A stretch of 64,000 bases of DNA, taken from the NCBI RefSeq assembly GCF_000499385.1, contig NW_013651957.1, positions 1 through 64,000 on the forward strand, read 5' to 3'. Shown piece after piece: positions 62,010 through 64,000 of this stretch (the stretch's first letter is position 1; every line of letters starts with the position of its first letter). The notes beneath the pieces are model-generated. The model worked only from the letters and a program-made list of their open reading frames with translations. It ran no database searches and was not told the origin of the DNA. Origin of the DNA: Eimeria necatrix (lineage: Eukaryota > Apicomplexa > Conoidasida > Eucoccidiorida > Eimeriidae). Position numbers and translations under genes: made by a program.

Positions 62010-64000
62010 ATGCCTCGTAGCCCACTGGGGGCCGAAGGGCCCCATGTGGGCGACACTGATAAAGGGGCCCCAACTGTCGCTTCGCAGAAGCAGGGTTTGC
62101 AAGATGCTTCATTGACAGCAATACTGTGGCCTCAAGATGCCGCTGCAAACAGTAATCTTTGTCTTATAGACCTTCAGGTGAGCATGCTACGGCTCCTGCT
62201 TCTGCAGCTAATATGGTTGGGTGGTTACTCTGATCAGGGCTGCACGCTGTCTTGCAAGCAGCAGTGATGCACTGCTAACAGCGAGGCTGTGTATCGAGGA
62301 CGCCTGCATTCCTGGCTCCCTTGTGTTGCCGTTTTCTGCAGGGAGAGGCCCTTTTAGCTACTCAGGATCCAACTAAAGCTGCAGCCGACTTGCAGCCGCT
62401 GCAGGCACCTCCCGAAACAACAGCAAATGAAGGACAGCAGCAGGAATCGCCTGAGTGCGAGCTTTGGGGCATAGTACGCTGGCCTTCAGCTGCTGCTGCG
62501 TCGGCCGGCGACAGCGGACCCTGCTGCCTCTACGTGGGAGGAGATAGCGTACAGGGCAAGGTGGCCCCCTTTGTTTCTGCAGACGGCCCATGCACCCTTG
62601 CAGTCCTGCGGCGGGTGCGGCGTCCGCTCCTTTTAGACGTGTCTGGCTGCACGTACACAGTAGCAGAGGGGGAAGCTGCTGCTGCTGCTGCAGATGCGGC
62701 TTCCGCTGCAGATAAGGGTGCTGCTGCGCACATGGAAGCTTGGGAGTTCTATGGTGCAGTTGAGAACACCGTTTCCTTTTGCAGCGCTCCAGAACTGAAC
62801 CCTTTCAAAGAGGCTTTTGCTGCTCAGGCCGCGCATGTGTCGCCTCTGCAGCAGCCACAGCAGCAGCCACAGCTGGGCCCCGTAGCAGCAGCTACTGCTG
62901 CTGCGGCTGCAGCCGCTGCAACAGCAGATGCAGCAGCACCAGGTGAAACCGATAGTGATGCTCTGTGGCTCGTAGCTGCCTCCCGGCAGCTGCCGCATAT
63001 GCACAACTCGTGGCAGCTGCTCAATCTGAGCAGTGAACTACGGAATGAACTGCAGTTGGGGCAAACACAGCGAGGGGCACAGCGAGTGCTGCTGCTGAAG
63101 GGCCGGCCTACCGCTTTCCCCATTCCACCCAGTGCTGCCCAAATGCGGGACGAAAGCAAAACACTTATTTGCAGCCGGAATAGCAGTTTTTCTGTCACGC
63201 AGAACACTATAGACGGGGAGGTGCTAATTTGCTGCAGGGAGGCAGCACCGCGCAGTGACGCAGAGAAGGACTGCATGCTCATTGATGACAAAAAAACCGA
63301 CAAAGACAGCGACCAACGGAGCGGTACTCATGGTGTTGCAATTGTGGGCATCTGCAGGTCTGTGCTGCAGTTAGAGAAGTCACGGGGGCGGATTTACCAG
63401 GTGCAGCAGCTGCTGCAGTTGCCGGTGCAGCAACTGCTGGCTGCATACCCGAATTCAGTGCCACCGGCAGCCGTGGCTGCGGGCCGCTCAGTGCTTTCTT
63501 CGGCAGTGCTGCTGCAGCGAGTTCAAGCTTCCCCAGCGGAGATAGCCGCAGTTCTGCTGGGTGATGCAGGTTTGCCGTCATTGGGGCACTTCTACCAAAC
63601 AGCAACTGCAGCATCCACCCCTGCAGCATCGCAAGGGGGAGGGCCGGTGAAAGTGGCAGAGCAGCAGAGCCATTGCCTGCAGCAACTTTTGCGGCAGCTT
63701 CCTAGTATGTGGGGTTCTCTTCCTGCTGTCACTTCACGTGCTATTCTCTACGACCCAGATGTGGGCGGCTATTTCGTGGTCTCTAACGCCATGGTGCGAA
63801 AGTGGCTGTTTCGTATTATGGACTGCTTGGCTTTAGGCAGCAGCAGTAGCAACAGCAGCAGCAGCGAATGGTTTAGTGTTGGGTGGGCCCTTGAGGCCAT
63901 CACGGACTGCGTGCAGAGGCACGGCGTGGCTGTGCCGGGGTTGCGCGTACAAGCCCACTCAGGAAGAACAGCAGCAGCAGCAGGCGACAGCACAACGGAT
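62010..64000 (+). CDS. DSCC1: DCC1-like sister chromatid cohesion protein (partial, runs off the right edge)
   Basis: DCC1 is a subunit of the Ctf18-Dcc1-Ctf8 alternative clamp loader that acts on PCNA at replication forks. Exon 1 is 62010-62177 (ATG at 62010, GTGAGC donor). Exon 2 starts at 62342 after TTTTCTGCAG and stays open to the end of the window, at least 553 codons. Family-like segments in order are 'LNLSSELRNELQLGQ', then 'ESKTLICSRNSSFSVTQN' (DCC1: EAVLCT...KTY), 'GRIYQVQQLLQLP', 'LLQRVQASPAEIAAVLL' (DCC1: LLDQIQASEEEI) and 'YDPDVGGYFVVSNAMVRK', followed by the winged-helix region. Ala/Gln insertions make it longer than typical DCC1 (about 390 residues). The C-terminus is missing. 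The sequence similarity was recognised by eye only. Confidence 0.72.

Overview
The window is nuclear DNA of a coccidian apicomplexan, most likely Eimeria. The reasons are: very long CAG/CTG arrays in introns and coding exons (homopolymeric Q, A, S, L and C runs), interstitial telomere-like TTTAGGG/AAACCCT heptamers, many TGCATGCA palindromes, intron-rich genes, and fragments of both apicoplast and mitochondrial genes. Repeat-dense and repeat-poor blocks alternate. About 1-9,000 and 13,900-21,100 are very repeat-rich, 9,000-13,900 and 21,100-56,000 are nearly repeat-free, and 56,000-64,000 is again CAG-rich.

Left block (1-10,752). A complete ORC4-like gene lies on the minus strand (2978 to 4), with both ATPase signatures degenerate. 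After about 3.3 kb of AT-rich, repeat-filled DNA with two unassigned candidate 3' exon sets comes a complete OLA1/YchF GTPase-family gene (6273-10752, plus strand). Its eight exons join in frame to 395 codons. Intron 6 holds a tRNA-Pro(AGG). Intron 7 holds a mosaic of abutting organelle fragments (apicoplast tufA, mitochondrial cox1, apicoplast rpoB) ending in a 44-bp inverted repeat.

Middle (10,753-43,019). A gene-free stretch precedes a very large SNF1/AMPK-alpha-like kinase (13,908-21,066, plus strand), with an intact catalytic core between long low-complexity extensions. Then come several minus-strand genes of unknown function: a one-exon coiled-coil protein at 22,315-23,691, candidates at 25,867-26,673 and 27,868-28,289, and a multi-exon hydrophilic coiled-coil protein at 28,444-31,762. 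A plus-strand secreted protein follows at 33,252-34,785. A complete DNA topoisomerase III gene on the minus strand (43,019 to 35,828) is cut into more than 30 very small exons; almost all junctions were checked for phase.

Right part (43,020-64,000). A plus-strand N-myristoylated CDPK-like gene (47,573-about 52,761) has lost the catalytic residues of its kinase domain but keeps EF-hands, so it is a probable calcium-binding pseudokinase. After another empty stretch, a large minus-strand helical/TPR-like protein (about 61,534 to 56,010) lies head to head with a DCC1-like sister-chromatid-cohesion gene (62,010 to past the right edge). ORC4, TOP3 and DCC1 are all DNA replication or chromosome genes, but they sit far apart on different strands and no operon-like organisation is implied. 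All exon boundaries were inferred by eye from splice signals, reading phase and family similarity.
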